This document shows, in pieces, positions 1 to 8,434 of a stretch of 52,994 nucleotides of DNA (position 1 is its first letter; the number at the start of each line of letters is the position of its first letter). The position numbers and the translations under genes were made by a program. The stretch covers positions 1 through 52,994 of the forward strand of contig NZ_JALJRY010000048.1 of NCBI RefSeq assembly GCF_024519455.1, in the 5' to 3' direction. The notes beneath the pieces are model-generated. The model worked only from the letters and a program-made list of their open reading frames with translations, had not been told where the DNA came from and made no database searches. The stretch is from Streptomyces sp. STR69. GTDB lineage: Bacteria; Actinomycetota; Actinomycetes; Streptomycetales; Streptomycetaceae.

Positions 1-34
1 CCCGGCCGCTCGCTCGCTTCTCAAACGGGCTGGA

Positions 35-115
35 GCGGACCTAGTCAAGGGTGACCCGAAGGGTCATCGCCGCAGGCGACGCGCAGCGCAGCGGAGCGCC
101 CTTTACTCGGTCCGC
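35..115. repeat. Branched structured intergenic element, function unknown
   Basis: Arms 35-51 and 99-115 form an outer inverted repeat pairing at 15 of 17 positions. Between them lie two further perfect hairpins, 52-66 (6-bp stem, GAA loop) and 67-79 (5-bp stem, GCA loop), and a weaker GCGC/GCGC pair at 81-84 and 96-99. The whole can fold as an 81-nt multi-branch structure. It lies just past the 3' end of the LAETG surface-protein gene, so a terminator is the simplest reading, but the branching is unusual for one. It has no CCA end or T-loop that would make it a tRNA. Confidence 0.5.
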
Positions 116-160
116 GGAAGCCCGACACTGACAAGAAGCGAGTGGCCAACCCGCACTTGT

Positions 161-1483
161 CTACCGCAGCCGCCTCCGCCCCGGCAGAAACGTAAACACC
201 CCCACACCCAACAGAATCGCCGTACCGGACACCAGACCGAGCGCCTTGAGACCGCCATGGCTGTTGGACCCCGTCTCCGCCAGGCCGCCGGAGGTCGAGG
301 TGGATGACGACGACGTGCTGCCTGACGCGCCGCTCGCCTGTTCCGTGGTGTCCAGGGTCAGGGAGACCTCGGACTTGGTCGGCGTGCAGGTCGTCGTCGT
401 GCCGAGGGCCTTGACCGTCAGAACCCCGGGAGCGAGTGTCGACGTACCGCTCGCGCCCGGCTTGTACGTGCCCGTCAGATCAGGGATCTGGATCGGGTCG
501 CCGGACTTGATGGCAGCGGAGTTCGTCGGTCCCTCCACGTGCACGGTCCCCGTGTCCGCGCCGCCGAGGACCACCTCCATCGAGGGGCTGACGGAGTTCG
601 CCGGGATGTCGGCGGGGCTGTCCATCACCGAGCCGTTGAACTGCACGGTGAGATCGTAACTCCCGCCGTCCTTCTTCGCGTTGATCTGCACGGGCGAGGT
701 CGCACTCTTGTCACCGAGCGGCGTCTTGCACGCGTACGGGACGGAGACCTCTTTGCCGGTGAAGTCGCTCTGGCCGGTGCCGTCGCTCGCGCTCGCGGAC
801 ACCGAGTCGCTGGGGCTGCTCGACGCGGACTCGGAGGCGGACTCCGACGCCGACTCCGACGCCGACGCCGACGCGGATGTCGAGTCCGACGGGGTCGGTG
901 ACGTGCTCGACGAGCTGCCGCCCCCCGCCGTCACATCGATCGTCGCCGACGTCGGGACCGTCACCGTCGGCGCACACTTGGTGTCCGTCCCGAACGCGTT
1001 GACCGTGTACGCGTCCGGTGTCAGCGTCACCTCGCCGGCGGTCGTGAGTTTCAGGGTGCCCTTCATGTCGGACAGCGTCATCGCGCCGCCCTTGGGGATC
1101 GCCGGGTTCACGCGCGGGCCCAGCATCGCGATGGCGGCGGTCTGCGCGCCTCCCGCCTTCAAAGTCCCCGACGGCTGAACGGAGTTGGCGGGCAGGTCGA
1201 TGATGTTGGGGTTCTTGGACGCGGCCTGCGTGAACTTCCACACGACGTCGACCGTGTCGCCGACATGCGCCGTGGCGGGCGCGGTGATCTCGACCTTCGT
1301 GGTGCCGTCGACCGGGTCGATGCCCGCGGGCGGCACGCAGTGGGTGGCGTAGGACACCTCGGCGGCCTGCGCGGACCCGGCGCTCATGCCGAGCAGGACG
1401 CCCGCGCCGCCGAGGATCAACGCCGTGGCCGCCGCACCCGCCCTCCGTCCGCCGGCCGGTATGACTCTCCTTCGCTTTCTCAC
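161..1483 (-). CDS. LAETG-anchored cell-surface protein with two related domains
   Basis: Secreted wall protein of 440 residues. A basic N-terminus and hydrophobic run (residues 1-41, ending AQA) form a signal peptide. An immunoglobulin-like domain spans about 44-186, a Ser/Thr/Ala/Glu linker of SASE-type repeats 190-235, and a second domain 247-380. LAETG at 401-405 is followed by a hydrophobic helix and RRRLR, a complete sorting signal of the LAXTG type used by class E sortases in Streptomyces. The GTG start at 1483 follows GGAAGGGA and overlaps the upstream stop by 4 bp (GTGA), so translation is probably coupled. The frame stays open upstream to 2269, but that part shadows the neighbouring gene. 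The second domain closely resembles the single domain of the LPKTG protein at 2751-3452. The ligand is unknown. Confidence 0.85.
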   Translation of the reverse strand: MRKRRRVIPAGGRRAGAAATALILGGAGVLLGMSAGSAQAAEVSYATHCVPPAGIDPVDGTTKVEITAPATAHVGDTVDVVWKFTQAASKNPNIIDLPANSVQPSGTLKAGGAQTAAIAMLGPRVNPAIPKGGAMTLSDMKGTLKLTTAGEVTLTPDAYTVNAFGTDTKCAPTVTVPTSATIDVTAGGGSSSSTSPTPSDSTSASASASESASESASESASSSPSDSVSASASDGTGQSDFTGKEVSVPYACKTPLGDKSATSPVQINAKKDGGSYDLTVQFNGSVMDSPADIPANSVSPSMEVVLGGADTGTVHVEGPTNSAAIKSGDPIQIPDLTGTYKPGASGTSTLAPGVLTVKALGTTTTCTPTKSEVSLTLDTTEQASGASGSTSSSSTSTSGGLAETGSNSHGGLKALGLVSGTAILLGVGVFTFLPGRRRLR

Positions 1484-2598
1484 TGAAGTCCCTTCCTGGT
1501 GGGAGTCGTTGGACTCGTCGGACTGTCGTCGTGCGGTGCGGAGAGCCGGCCGGCCGTGCCCGGGTCGGAGTCCGGGGTGAACCACGGCAGGGTCGAGGTC
1601 ACAGAGGCTGTGTACGGTGCGGCCGTGCCGGACTTCGGCAGGCGCAGGGCGAGTTGTTCGGGCAGCCGCAGTCGCAGCCGTAGTCGCAGGTCCCGGTGCC
1701 GGGCCGGGCCCGTGCTGCGGCGCGCCTTGCGCGGCCGTAGCCGGTCCACCACGGCCATGCCGACGCGGAACACCGCCGCCGGTACGACCACGCAGAGGAG
1801 GATCCAGAACAGGGTCACGCCCCAGGGGCGGCCCACGCCCCACGGCTCCTCGGCGAGTACCCGGCCGCCGTATTTCAGCGAGACGCTGTAGTCGCCGTGT
1901 GCCCCGGCCGACAGTTCGACCGGGAGTTTGACCTCCGCCTTGCCGCCGGGCGCGATCGTGCCGCTGAACTGCTGGTCGTCCCACTGCGGTGCGAACACCC
2001 CGTGGGAGGTGCCGACTTGGAACACCGGGTTCTTGACGGGGGACGAGCCGGCGTTGCCGACGGTGAAGACCAGCGTGCGGGACGCCGGTGCCCCGAACCA
2101 GGTCAGCAGCCCGCTCGAACCGTCGAGGCGGGTGTCGGAGAGGACCGACAGCCGTCCGGTCGACGGCTCCGCGGGCAGTGGTTCGACCGCGTGGCCCGCC
2201 ACCTGGAAGACGGCGTCCGCGGACGCGCTCGCCCCGGTCACCGTCGCCACATGCACCACGCACGGGCACGGCACCGGCGGTTCGGACACCGGGAGTTTCT
2301 TGCTGAAGACACCCTTGGCGTCGGTCGTGACGGCACGGCCGTCCGCGTTGGCACAGGAGTTGGTGCCGCCGATCACCCCGCGCGCGGGCGTGGCCTGCCC
2401 GCAGATCAGCACCATCAGCAGGGCGTGCGTCCGCCAGCCGCTGCCGGAGACGGTGATCGAACCGCCGGTCCCCGCCTGCGACTTGGAGAGCGTCACCTTC
2501 GGTCCGTCGGCCGCCGCGACCGGCGTCGCCCCCGCCAACGGCAGCAGAAGCAGCGCGAGCACCGCCACCAGCGCCGAGATCCGCACCTTGCCGCTCAC
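1480..2598 (-). CDS. Secreted membrane-anchored protein, Ig-like
   Basis: Protein of 372 residues with a signal peptide (1-30, ending VAAA), an extracellular region 31-258 and one transmembrane helix at about 261-281 followed by an Arg-rich cytoplasmic tail. The first part (about 33-135) is beta-rich with cysteines at 66, 82, 111 and 113 and recalls secreted Ig-like or neocarzinostatin-type domains; this is only a resemblance. A second beta-rich region (about 150-245) contains a phrase typical of CARDB-like domains (TVGNAGSSPV). GTG start behind GGGAGCGG. It overlaps the LAETG gene by 4 bp and presumably forms an operon with it and perhaps with the upstream LPKTG gene. No enzymatic motif was seen. 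Confidence 0.75.
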   Translation of the reverse strand: MSGKVRISALVAVLALLLLPLAGATPVAAADGPKVTLSKSQAGTGGSITVSGSGWRTHALLMVLICGQATPARGVIGGTNSCANADGRAVTTDAKGVFSKKLPVSEPPVPCPCVVHVATVTGASASADAVFQVAGHAVEPLPAEPSTGRLSVLSDTRLDGSSGLLTWFGAPASRTLVFTVGNAGSSPVKNPVFQVGTSHGVFAPQWDDQQFSGTIAPGGKAEVKLPVELSAGAHGDYSVSLKYGGRVLAEEPWGVGRPWGVTLFWILLCVVVPAAVFRVGMAVVDRLRPRKARRSTGPARHRDLRLRLRLRLPEQLALRLPKSGTAAPYTASVTSTLPWFTPDSDPGTAGRLSAPHDDSPTSPTTPTRKGLQ

Positions 2599-2750
2599 AT
2601 CACCGCTCCCGTCAACTCGCCTTCCTCACCCGGGGGTTCGGCCACCCGACCGTCGTCATCCGTACGACGCCGCCGACGTCGTAGCCGTAGTCGTACGAGA
2701 AGCAGCACGCTCCCGGTCGGGGCGGCTCCACGGCGGACGTGCGGGGGCTG

Positions 2751-3452
2751 TCAACGGCGGGCGCGGGCCGTCTGGTTGCGCCGGGTCAGCCACAGGGTGC
2801 CCGCCGCGCCCGCGAGCAGCACCGTGCCGCCGAGCGTGCCGAGGGCGATGACCGAGTCGTCGGGGCCGGTCTTGGGGAGCGTGCCGCCGGAGTCCGTACC
2901 GGTGTCGCTCCCGGTCGAGCCGCTGGATCCCGATGATCCGCCCGCCGCCGTGACGTCCAGCGTGAGGGACGGGCCGGGGCTGTTGGTGGGGGTGCACGTG
3001 GTCGTCGTACCGAGGGCCTTGATGGTGAGAATGGCCGCCGTGAACGTGACCTTGCCGCTGGCCTTCGGGGTGTACGTGCCGGTCAAGTCGTTGATTTTGA
3101 TGGGGGTGTTGGCGGGGATCGCGGCGGCGTTGGCGGGGCCCGACACAGAGACCGTGCCGCTGTCGGCGCCGCCCACCTTGATGGTGGCACTGGGGCTCAT
3201 CGCGCCCTTGCCGAGTTCGACGGGGCTGGAGGAGACGCCCTTCTGCCAGGACATGGTGAGCTTGTAGCCGCTGCCGCTCTTGACGCCCTTGATGTCGATG
3301 GGCGAGACGGCTGTCTTAACGCCGATCGGCGTCTGGCACTTGTAGTTGACGTCGACCACGTCGGCCCGGGCTGCGGGGGCGGCCATGAATACCGCCGAGC
3401 CGGCCAGGGCCGCGACGGACGCGAGCGCTGCGGTTCGTTTCTGGTACGACAC
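2751..3452 (-). CDS. LPKTG-anchored cell-surface protein
   Basis: Secreted protein of 233 residues: signal peptide 1-30 (ending ARA), one beta-rich domain 35-168 with two cysteines (39 and 153), a Ser/Gly/Thr linker 170-190, then LPKTG at 192-196, a hydrophobic helix and RR/ARARR tail, a complete sortase signal. The domain is clearly homologous to the second domain of the LAETG protein 1.3 kb downstream (shared GGADTGTV/GGADSGTV and LTGTY motifs and KALGTTTTCTPT), so the two arose by duplication but kept different sorting motifs. GTG start with GAGGGGACC immediately upstream. Confidence 0.83.
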   Translation of the reverse strand: MSYQKRTAALASVAALAGSAVFMAAPAARADVVDVNYKCQTPIGVKTAVSPIDIKGVKSGSGYKLTMSWQKGVSSSPVELGKGAMSPSATIKVGGADSGTVSVSGPANAAAIPANTPIKINDLTGTYTPKASGKVTFTAAILTIKALGTTTTCTPTNSPGPSLTLDVTAAGGSSGSSGSTGSDTGTDSGGTLPKTGPDDSVIALGTLGGTVLLAGAAGTLWLTRRNQTARARR

Positions 3453-3602
3453 GGTCCCCTCATTCCTGACGGCACATCAGATCGGCCGTCAAGGTACGCC
3501 CGGGGTCGTGAGGAAGGAAGACAAGGCGCACGTCGGAGTTGTGACGATCCGGCGTGCGTCGGTTTTCGGGGGAACGATGTTCTCGCGGGCGCGGCGACCG
3601 CG

Positions 3603-4130
3603 TTACGCCGGTGCTCCCAGCTCCGCCCACACGGTCTTTCCGGTGACCCCCGGAGTCCGTACGACTCCCCAGTCCAGGCACAGCCGCTGCACGATGAACA
3701 TGCCGTGGCCGCCGGGGCGGCCAGCGCGGTGCGGGGTTCTGGGGGCGGGCTGGCCGCTGCCGCGATCGGAGACCTCGACGCGGATCACCTTGTTCTCGCA
3801 GGTGATCCACATCTCGTCCGGTCCTTCGGCGTGCAGACAGGCGTTGGTGACCAGTTCGGAGACGACGAGGAGTACGTCCTCGGCGGCGGCGCGCCGGTCG
3901 GCGCCCTCGGCGGGCAGCCAGCCCCAGGCGTACAGGGCCTGCCGGGCGAAGTCGCGGGCGAGGGGGACGACCCCGCTCTCACCCGCGAAAGCGAGTCTGC
4001 GGATCTGCCGGCCCTCGACCGGTTCGGCGTCGTCCCCGGCGGACGGCACGGAAGCGCCCCCCGCGGGCGCCCCCGTAGCGCCACCAGGCTCCGGGCGGTC
4101 GCCCGGCGGGTAGGGCCGGGTGGTGCTCAT
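3603..4130 (-). CDS. Anti-sigma-factor-type ATP-binding protein (HATPase)
   Basis: Cytoplasmic 175-residue protein of the RsbW/SpoIIAB-like GHKL ATPase group. Visible motifs are the N box SELVTNA (91-97), the G1 box DRGSG (122-126) and the glycine-rich G2 box GGHGMFIV (140-147). Such proteins phosphorylate STAS anti-anti-sigma factors and sequester SigB/SigF sigma factors. About 40 disordered Pro/Gly-rich residues precede the domain. It lies downstream of a STAS gene on the same strand and next to a divergent SigF-type sigma gene, which suggests a partner-switching module, although the pairing is inferred. Start ATG behind GAGGTGAAGC. Confidence 0.82.
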   Translation of the reverse strand: MSTTRPYPPGDRPEPGGATGAPAGGASVPSAGDDAEPVEGRQIRRLAFAGESGVVPLARDFARQALYAWGWLPAEGADRRAAAEDVLLVVSELVTNACLHAEGPDEMWITCENKVIRVEVSDRGSGQPAPRTPHRAGRPGGHGMFIVQRLCLDWGVVRTPGVTGKTVWAELGAPA

Positions 4131-4153
4131 CAGCGCTTCACCTCACCGATTCA

Positions 4154-4223
4154 CCGGTTCACGAGTCAAGAGTCGGTACGTGTTCAAGGGTCGGTACGTG
4201 TTCAACAGTCAGTACGTGGGTCA
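4154..4223. repeat. 18-bp tandem repeat array
   Basis: Three units of period 18 bp begin at 4172, 4190 and 4208. The first two share GTCGGTACGTGTTCAA exactly and the third is GTCAGTACGTGGGTCA. A more degenerate unit may precede at 4154. The array fills much of the gap between the STAS stop and the ATPase start. It could be a protein-binding array, a mini-tandem repeat of variable copy number, or a remnant. Confidence 0.7.
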
Positions 4224-4298
4224 GGGGCTTTTTCGTCGCTCCGGTCGCCGACAGGTTCCGATGTTGTTCTCCTGCCCGGGCGAACCGGCAAAACACCC

Positions 4299-4670
4299 CT
4301 ATTCGTCGGCGAGAGCGGCCTCAAGGGTGTCGTGGACCGTGAAGACCGCATCCGCCCCCGTGATCTCGAAGACGCGCGCCACCGCGGGCTTCATCCCCAC
4401 GAGGTGCACTCCGCCGTCTGCGGCCTCCGCCTTCAGTCGCGCGCCGAGCAGTACGTTCAGGCCCGTGGAGTCGCAGAACTCCAGCCGTGAGCAGTCCACG
4501 ACGAGCCGTGCGTACCCGTGGGCGAGCAGGTCCTCCAGTGGTTCGCGCAACAGATCGGCGGTGTGGTGATCCAACTCACCGGCCGGTGTCACGACGGCGC
4601 TGAGGCCCTGCTTCCGCACCTCGACCAGAAGCCGGCCAGACTGTGCGCTGCCGACCGTGCCGCGGTCCAT
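4299..4670 (-). CDS. STAS-domain anti-anti-sigma factor
   Basis: A 123-residue SpoIIAA/RsbV-like protein. The conserved phosphorylation-site motif is present as CDSTGLN, with Ser68 the predicted phosphoserine. The protein is a single STAS domain (about 12-120) with nothing added. In partner switching the unphosphorylated form binds an RsbW-type ATPase and releases its sigma factor. The following gene on this strand encodes such an ATPase and the divergent gene an SigF-like sigma factor. ATG start preceded by a GGGAGAGAGA tract. Confidence 0.87.
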   Translation of the reverse strand: MDRGTVGSAQSGRLLVEVRKQGLSAVVTPAGELDHHTADLLREPLEDLLAHGYARLVVDCSRLEFCDSTGLNVLLGARLKAEAADGGVHLVGMKPAVARVFEITGADAVFTVHDTLEAALADE

Positions 4671-4949
4671 GCCGTCTCTCTCTCCCGAGGTCGTGGCTGT
4701 TGACGTTCGCCCTGGAACACTACGCCTTCCTCACACTCTCCGACACCCGAACAACCGCCCATAAGTGGACATATGGATACACAGCGCACTTGCGGCGGGC
4801 TCCGGAAACCGGGTAGGGCTAGTAGAGACAACTGTTTGGACATTGGACACCCGATACGACCGACCGACACGACCGGCTTTGGAGGCGCCGCACTCCGCAG
4901 TGCACGCACCGGCTTCGGCAGCCATATGCCGAGAACGATGGAGGACACC

Positions 4950-5834
4950 ATGTCACCCCGGCTCGACGCATCGCCTACCCCGACAGCGACGTCGACACCC
5001 CCACCGGCACAACTGGATCCCAATCCCATCATCGAGGGGCTCCCGGAGATCCCCCCGTACGACGAGGTCGGAGCCGTCGACGCACGCGCTCTGTCCAAGA
5101 CTCTCTTCGAGCGGCTGGAGTCCCTCGAAGAAGGCACGCACGCCTACTCGTACGTCCGCAACACGCTCGTCGAACTCAACCTCGCGCTGGTCAAGTTCGC
5201 CGCCTCCCGCTTCCGCTCGCGCAGCGAGCCGATGGAGGACATCATCCAGGTCGGCACGATCGGCCTGATCAAGGCGATCGACCGCTTCGAACTCAGCCGC
5301 GGCGTGGAGTTCCCCACCTTCGCGATGCCCACCATCGTCGGTGAGATCAAGCGCTTCTTCCGCGACACCTCGTGGTCCGTGCGCGTCCCGCGCCGACTGC
5401 AGGAACTCCGGCTCGACCTGGCGAAGGCCGGCGACGAACTGGCCCAGCAACTCGACCGCGCCCCCACCGTGGCCGAACTGGCCGAGCGCCTGAAGCTCTC
5501 CCGCGACGAGGTCGTCGAGGGCATGGCGGCATCAAATGCCTACACCGCCAGCTCACTTGACGCCCAGCCCGAGGAGGACGACTCCGAGGGCGCGCTCGCG
5601 GACCGCATCGGCTACGAGGACCACGGGCTCGAAGGCATCGAGTACATCGAGTCGTTGAAGCCGCTGATCGCCCAACTCCCGCAACGGGACCGGCAGATCC
5701 TCTCCCTGCGCTTCGTCGCCAACATGACGCAGTCGGAGATCGGCGACGAACTGGGCATCTCGCAGATGCATGTGTCGCGACTGCTGTCGCGAACGCTGGT
5801 ACGCCTGCGGAAGGCACTGACGGTCGAGGAGTAA
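4950..5834 (+). CDS. RNA polymerase sigma factor, SigB/SigF/SigG family
   Basis: A 294-residue alternative sigma factor with region 2 (core binding and -10 recognition, including the DIIQVGTIGLIKAIDRF signature and FPTFAMPTIVGEIKRFFRD), region 3 (VPRRLQEL onward) and region 4 with its helix-turn-helix (TQSEIGDELGISQMHVSRLL). This is the SigB/SigF class controlled by anti-sigma ATPases and used in stress and sporulation. The frame is open from 4773, but ATG 4950 has GGAGG five bases upstream and fits the family length. An acidic Pro/Thr-rich N-terminal tail precedes region 2. It is divergent from the STAS/ATPase pair. A strong hairpin follows the stop. Confidence 0.93.
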   Translation: MSPRLDASPTPTATSTPPPAQLDPNPIIEGLPEIPPYDEVGAVDARALSKTLFERLESLEEGTHAYSYVRNTLVELNLALVKFAASRFRSRSEPMEDIIQVGTIGLIKAIDRFELSRGVEFPTFAMPTIVGEIKRFFRDTSWSVRVPRRLQELRLDLAKAGDELAQQLDRAPTVAELAERLKLSRDEVVEGMAASNAYTASSLDAQPEEDDSEGALADRIGYEDHGLEGIEYIESLKPLIAQLPQRDRQILSLRFVANMTQSEIGDELGISQMHVSRLLSRTLVRLRKALTVEE

Positions 5835-5860
5835 CCCTCCCCCGCCCTCCTTCGCCTGTG

Positions 5861-5896
5861 CTGAGCGCGGCGCGCGTGTGCGTGCGCCGCGCTCAG
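5861..5896. terminator. Terminator hairpin after the sigma factor gene
   Basis: A perfect 13-bp GC-rich inverted repeat (5861-5873 with 5884-5896, CTGAGCGCGGCGC and its complement) with a 10-nt loop begins 27 bases after the sigma factor stop. No U-tract follows, as is usual in Streptomyces. Confidence 0.8.
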
Positions 5897-6022
5897 GCGT
5901 TCCCCGACCTCGGCACTACCGGGTTACCCACAGAAACCTCTTTCCCCGCCGGTCACCTTCCACCACTATGGTCACCCGACAAACTGGCTGGTACGTCAGG
6001 ACCGGCGCGAGGAGACGGGTGA

Positions 6023-7528
6023 ATGGTTCACTCCGAGGAGTACGGCGGTGCACACGCCGACGCTTCCGACGCGCGGCTCACGGAACTGCTGCGCGCCGGC
6101 ACGTCCACGGTCTATCCGGCGCTCCAGGAACTCCGCACCCGGCACCAGCCGTCCGTGCTGTCCTACGCCCGCCTGTGCACCACGAGCGAGTCGGCGGCAC
6201 GGCAGCTGGCGGCGCAGGCGTTCACCCTCGCGGCCCGCGAGACGGCGCGCGGGGTGGACCCGGCGGTCCCCTGGCGGCACCAACTCCTGCTGCTGACAGG
6301 GCGGGTGGCCATCTCGTGGTCCCTCGACGACCGCTCGACCGGCCTGGATTCCGGCCTCCTGCTGCTCCTGAACACGGCGGCCCCGAAGCCCACCATGCTC
6401 CCGGCCTTCCAGTCCCTCCCCGCCCGCACCCAGGGCCTGGTCTGGTACGGCGTCGTCGAGCGGGAACCGGAAGCCGTGACCGCCGCCTTCCTCGGCCTCA
6501 CCCACCAGGACGTCGTCCACGGCACCGAACGGGCCCTGCAGGCCATGGCCCAGGCCTGTCTGAAGTCCCGCCTGGCCGCCTCCGACGACCCGCGCTGCGG
6601 TGACTTCCGGCGTCTGATCGAGGAGTCGGTACGCCCCGACAACCCCCGCGACAGCGCCGACCTGCACGCCCACATGGCGCACTGCGCCCACTGCACGGGC
6701 GCGTACGAGGAACTGACGGCGCTGCGGGACGCTCCGCGGGCGACGCTGGCGGAGGGGTTGCTGCCGTGGGCGGGGGCGTCGTACGCGCTGCGGAACCGCG
6801 CCGAGGTGAGGGGCAACGCCCTGGGGACTCCCGCGACTTGGGCGCCCTCCACCTGGTCGACCTCGCGCCGCCTGGTGCTGGCCTCGGCGGCTCTGGGTGT
6901 GGCGTTGGTGCCGCTGCTGTTCTTCCTGCTGCGGCCGGGCGACTCGCCGCATCCGGGCGCGGCGGCGGCCACGGTGGCGATCCCGTCGACCCCGTCCGAG
7001 GTGACGGTGACGGCGACGGTCCCGGTGACACCCTCGACGTCACCCTCCAAGTCACCGTCCCCCACGCGGAGTTCGAAGCCGACGCACTCGGCAGGCCCCA
7101 GCCCCACCCCTTCTCCGATCACTCACGCGCCCGACGGCACCTACGCCCGGATCGTGAACGTCTCCACGGGCCGGTGCCTGGACATCCGGGACGGCGAGCT
7201 GACGGAGGGCACGGATGTGATCACAGCCCCCTGCGCCTCGTCCGACACCCAGCTGTGGCGCGTGGATTCGACCCGCGGGGTGGTGCAGTCGTCCGCCGAC
7301 TCCGACCTATGCCTGGACAGCCGGGGGTCCGTGGACAAGGGGGTCGGCATCTGGGAGTGCGATTCGGTGGACGGGAGTCACGGCGAGAACCTGCGGTTCA
7401 CGGTGGACGACGACGGGGTGATCCGCCCGGCGATCGCGATCTTGACCGGGATGACACCGGACGGCGGTGACGGGGTTTCGCTGGTGCCGTTGACCGGGGG
7501 CGCGGAGCAGCGGTGGCGGGCGGGGTGA
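6023..7528 (+). CDS. Degenerate-sigma / zinc-motif / membrane / ricin-lectin hybrid protein
   Basis: A 501-residue multidomain protein. Residues 20-185 resemble regions 2 and 4 of an ECF-like sigma factor in a degenerate form. Residues 215-224 hold an HxxxCxxC motif (H217, C221, C224), as in ZAS anti-sigma domains. A single membrane helix lies at 283-303, a Pro/Ser/Thr spacer at 305-365, and a ricin-B-type lectin domain at about 368-501, with QLW and QRW repeat motifs, outside. The order implies a cytoplasmic regulatory part and an external sugar-binding part in one chain. It is probably a membrane sensor, but its partner is unknown. ATG start behind GGAGACGGGTGA. Confidence 0.75.
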   Translation: MVHSEEYGGAHADASDARLTELLRAGTSTVYPALQELRTRHQPSVLSYARLCTTSESAARQLAAQAFTLAARETARGVDPAVPWRHQLLLLTGRVAISWSLDDRSTGLDSGLLLLLNTAAPKPTMLPAFQSLPARTQGLVWYGVVEREPEAVTAAFLGLTHQDVVHGTERALQAMAQACLKSRLAASDDPRCGDFRRLIEESVRPDNPRDSADLHAHMAHCAHCTGAYEELTALRDAPRATLAEGLLPWAGASYALRNRAEVRGNALGTPATWAPSTWSTSRRLVLASAALGVALVPLLFFLLRPGDSPHPGAAAATVAIPSTPSEVTVTATVPVTPSTSPSKSPSPTRSSKPTHSAGPSPTPSPITHAPDGTYARIVNVSTGRCLDIRDGELTEGTDVITAPCASSDTQLWRVDSTRGVVQSSADSDLCLDSRGSVDKGVGIWECDSVDGSHGENLRFTVDDDGVIRPAIAILTGMTPDGGDGVSLVPLTGGAEQRWRAG

Positions 7529-7618
7529 AGCACGCATGTGCGTGTGAGCCGTACCGCAGCCGTCGGTATCGGTGAGACTGGGCAGTCCGAACCATGGCTC
7601 CGACAAAGGGAGTTGGGC

Positions 7619-8383
7619 ATGACGGCACAGAACATCGACGAGGTCGTGGACGGGCTTGCCGAGATCGTGCGGGAGGCGACCCGCACCGGTGACCGGATCG
7701 GATACTTCGCGGCGCTCTACCGACAGGTGACCGTCGAGATCCGCAAGGCCATCCACGAGGGACGGTTCGAGGACGGCGCCCGCATGGACCGTTTCGACAC
7801 GCTCTTCGGCAACCGTTACTTCGACGCCCACGACGCCTGGCTCCGCGACCGCAGCGGACCGCGCTGCTGGCGCGAGACGTTCGGCCTTCTCGACGACTCC
7901 GACACCGTCATCGTCCAGCACCTGATCCTCGGCGTGAACGCGCACATCAACCTGGACCTGGCCGTCGCCGCCGCGCGGACCGACCCCGGCACGGACATCC
8001 ATGCCCTGCAGCACGACTACCTGCTGATCAACGACATCCTGGCGCGAGTGGTGCTGGCGGTCCAGGACTCGGTAGACGCCCTGTCACCGCTCCTGTCCCT
8101 GCTGGACCGGGTCGGCGGTCGCACCGACGAACAGATCCTCGACTTCAGCATCGTCCAGTCCCGCCAGGAGGCATGGCACAACACCGTCCTGCTCGCCGGC
8201 CAGACCGAAGCGGAACAGGAGTCCACCATCGACCGCCTCGACATCCGAGCCGCCGTGCTCGCCCGCCTGATCGCCCGCCCGGGCGCCCTGGTCCGCCCGG
8301 CCCTGGAACTGATCCGCCACACGGAGAGCGACGACGTGGCGGCGGTCATCACGCACCTGGACGGTGCGATGGAGCGTGCTTGA
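7619..8383 (+). CDS. DUF5995 family protein
   Basis: A soluble 254-residue protein of the actinobacterial DUF5995 family, recognised by LGVNAHINLDLAVA in the middle and the long helical C-terminal half. The histidines in this motif and in the preceding segment could bind metal or cofactor, but no function is established. The open frame begins at 7538, but ATG 7619 has AAAGGGAG at the right distance and fits the family. There are no membrane segments or signal peptide. Confidence 0.75.
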   Translation: MTAQNIDEVVDGLAEIVREATRTGDRIGYFAALYRQVTVEIRKAIHEGRFEDGARMDRFDTLFGNRYFDAHDAWLRDRSGPRCWRETFGLLDDSDTVIVQHLILGVNAHINLDLAVAAARTDPGTDIHALQHDYLLINDILARVVLAVQDSVDALSPLLSLLDRVGGRTDEQILDFSIVQSRQEAWHNTVLLAGQTEAEQESTIDRLDIRAAVLARLIARPGALVRPALELIRHTESDDVAAVITHLDGAMERA

Positions 8384-8434
8384 CCCGGGCGCCCGGCAGA
8401 TGCGGGGAGTTGATGTGCGCCTAGTCTGTGGGAC

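Noticed and set aside
35..115. Left-edge cloverleaf as a tRNA
   Set aside because: No T-loop, anticodon arm or acceptor end of proper length; the outer stem is 17 bp.
1484..2269. N-terminal extension of the LAETG protein frame
   Set aside because: It shadows the upstream membrane protein gene, and a signal peptide begins exactly at GTG 1483 with a good ribosome site.
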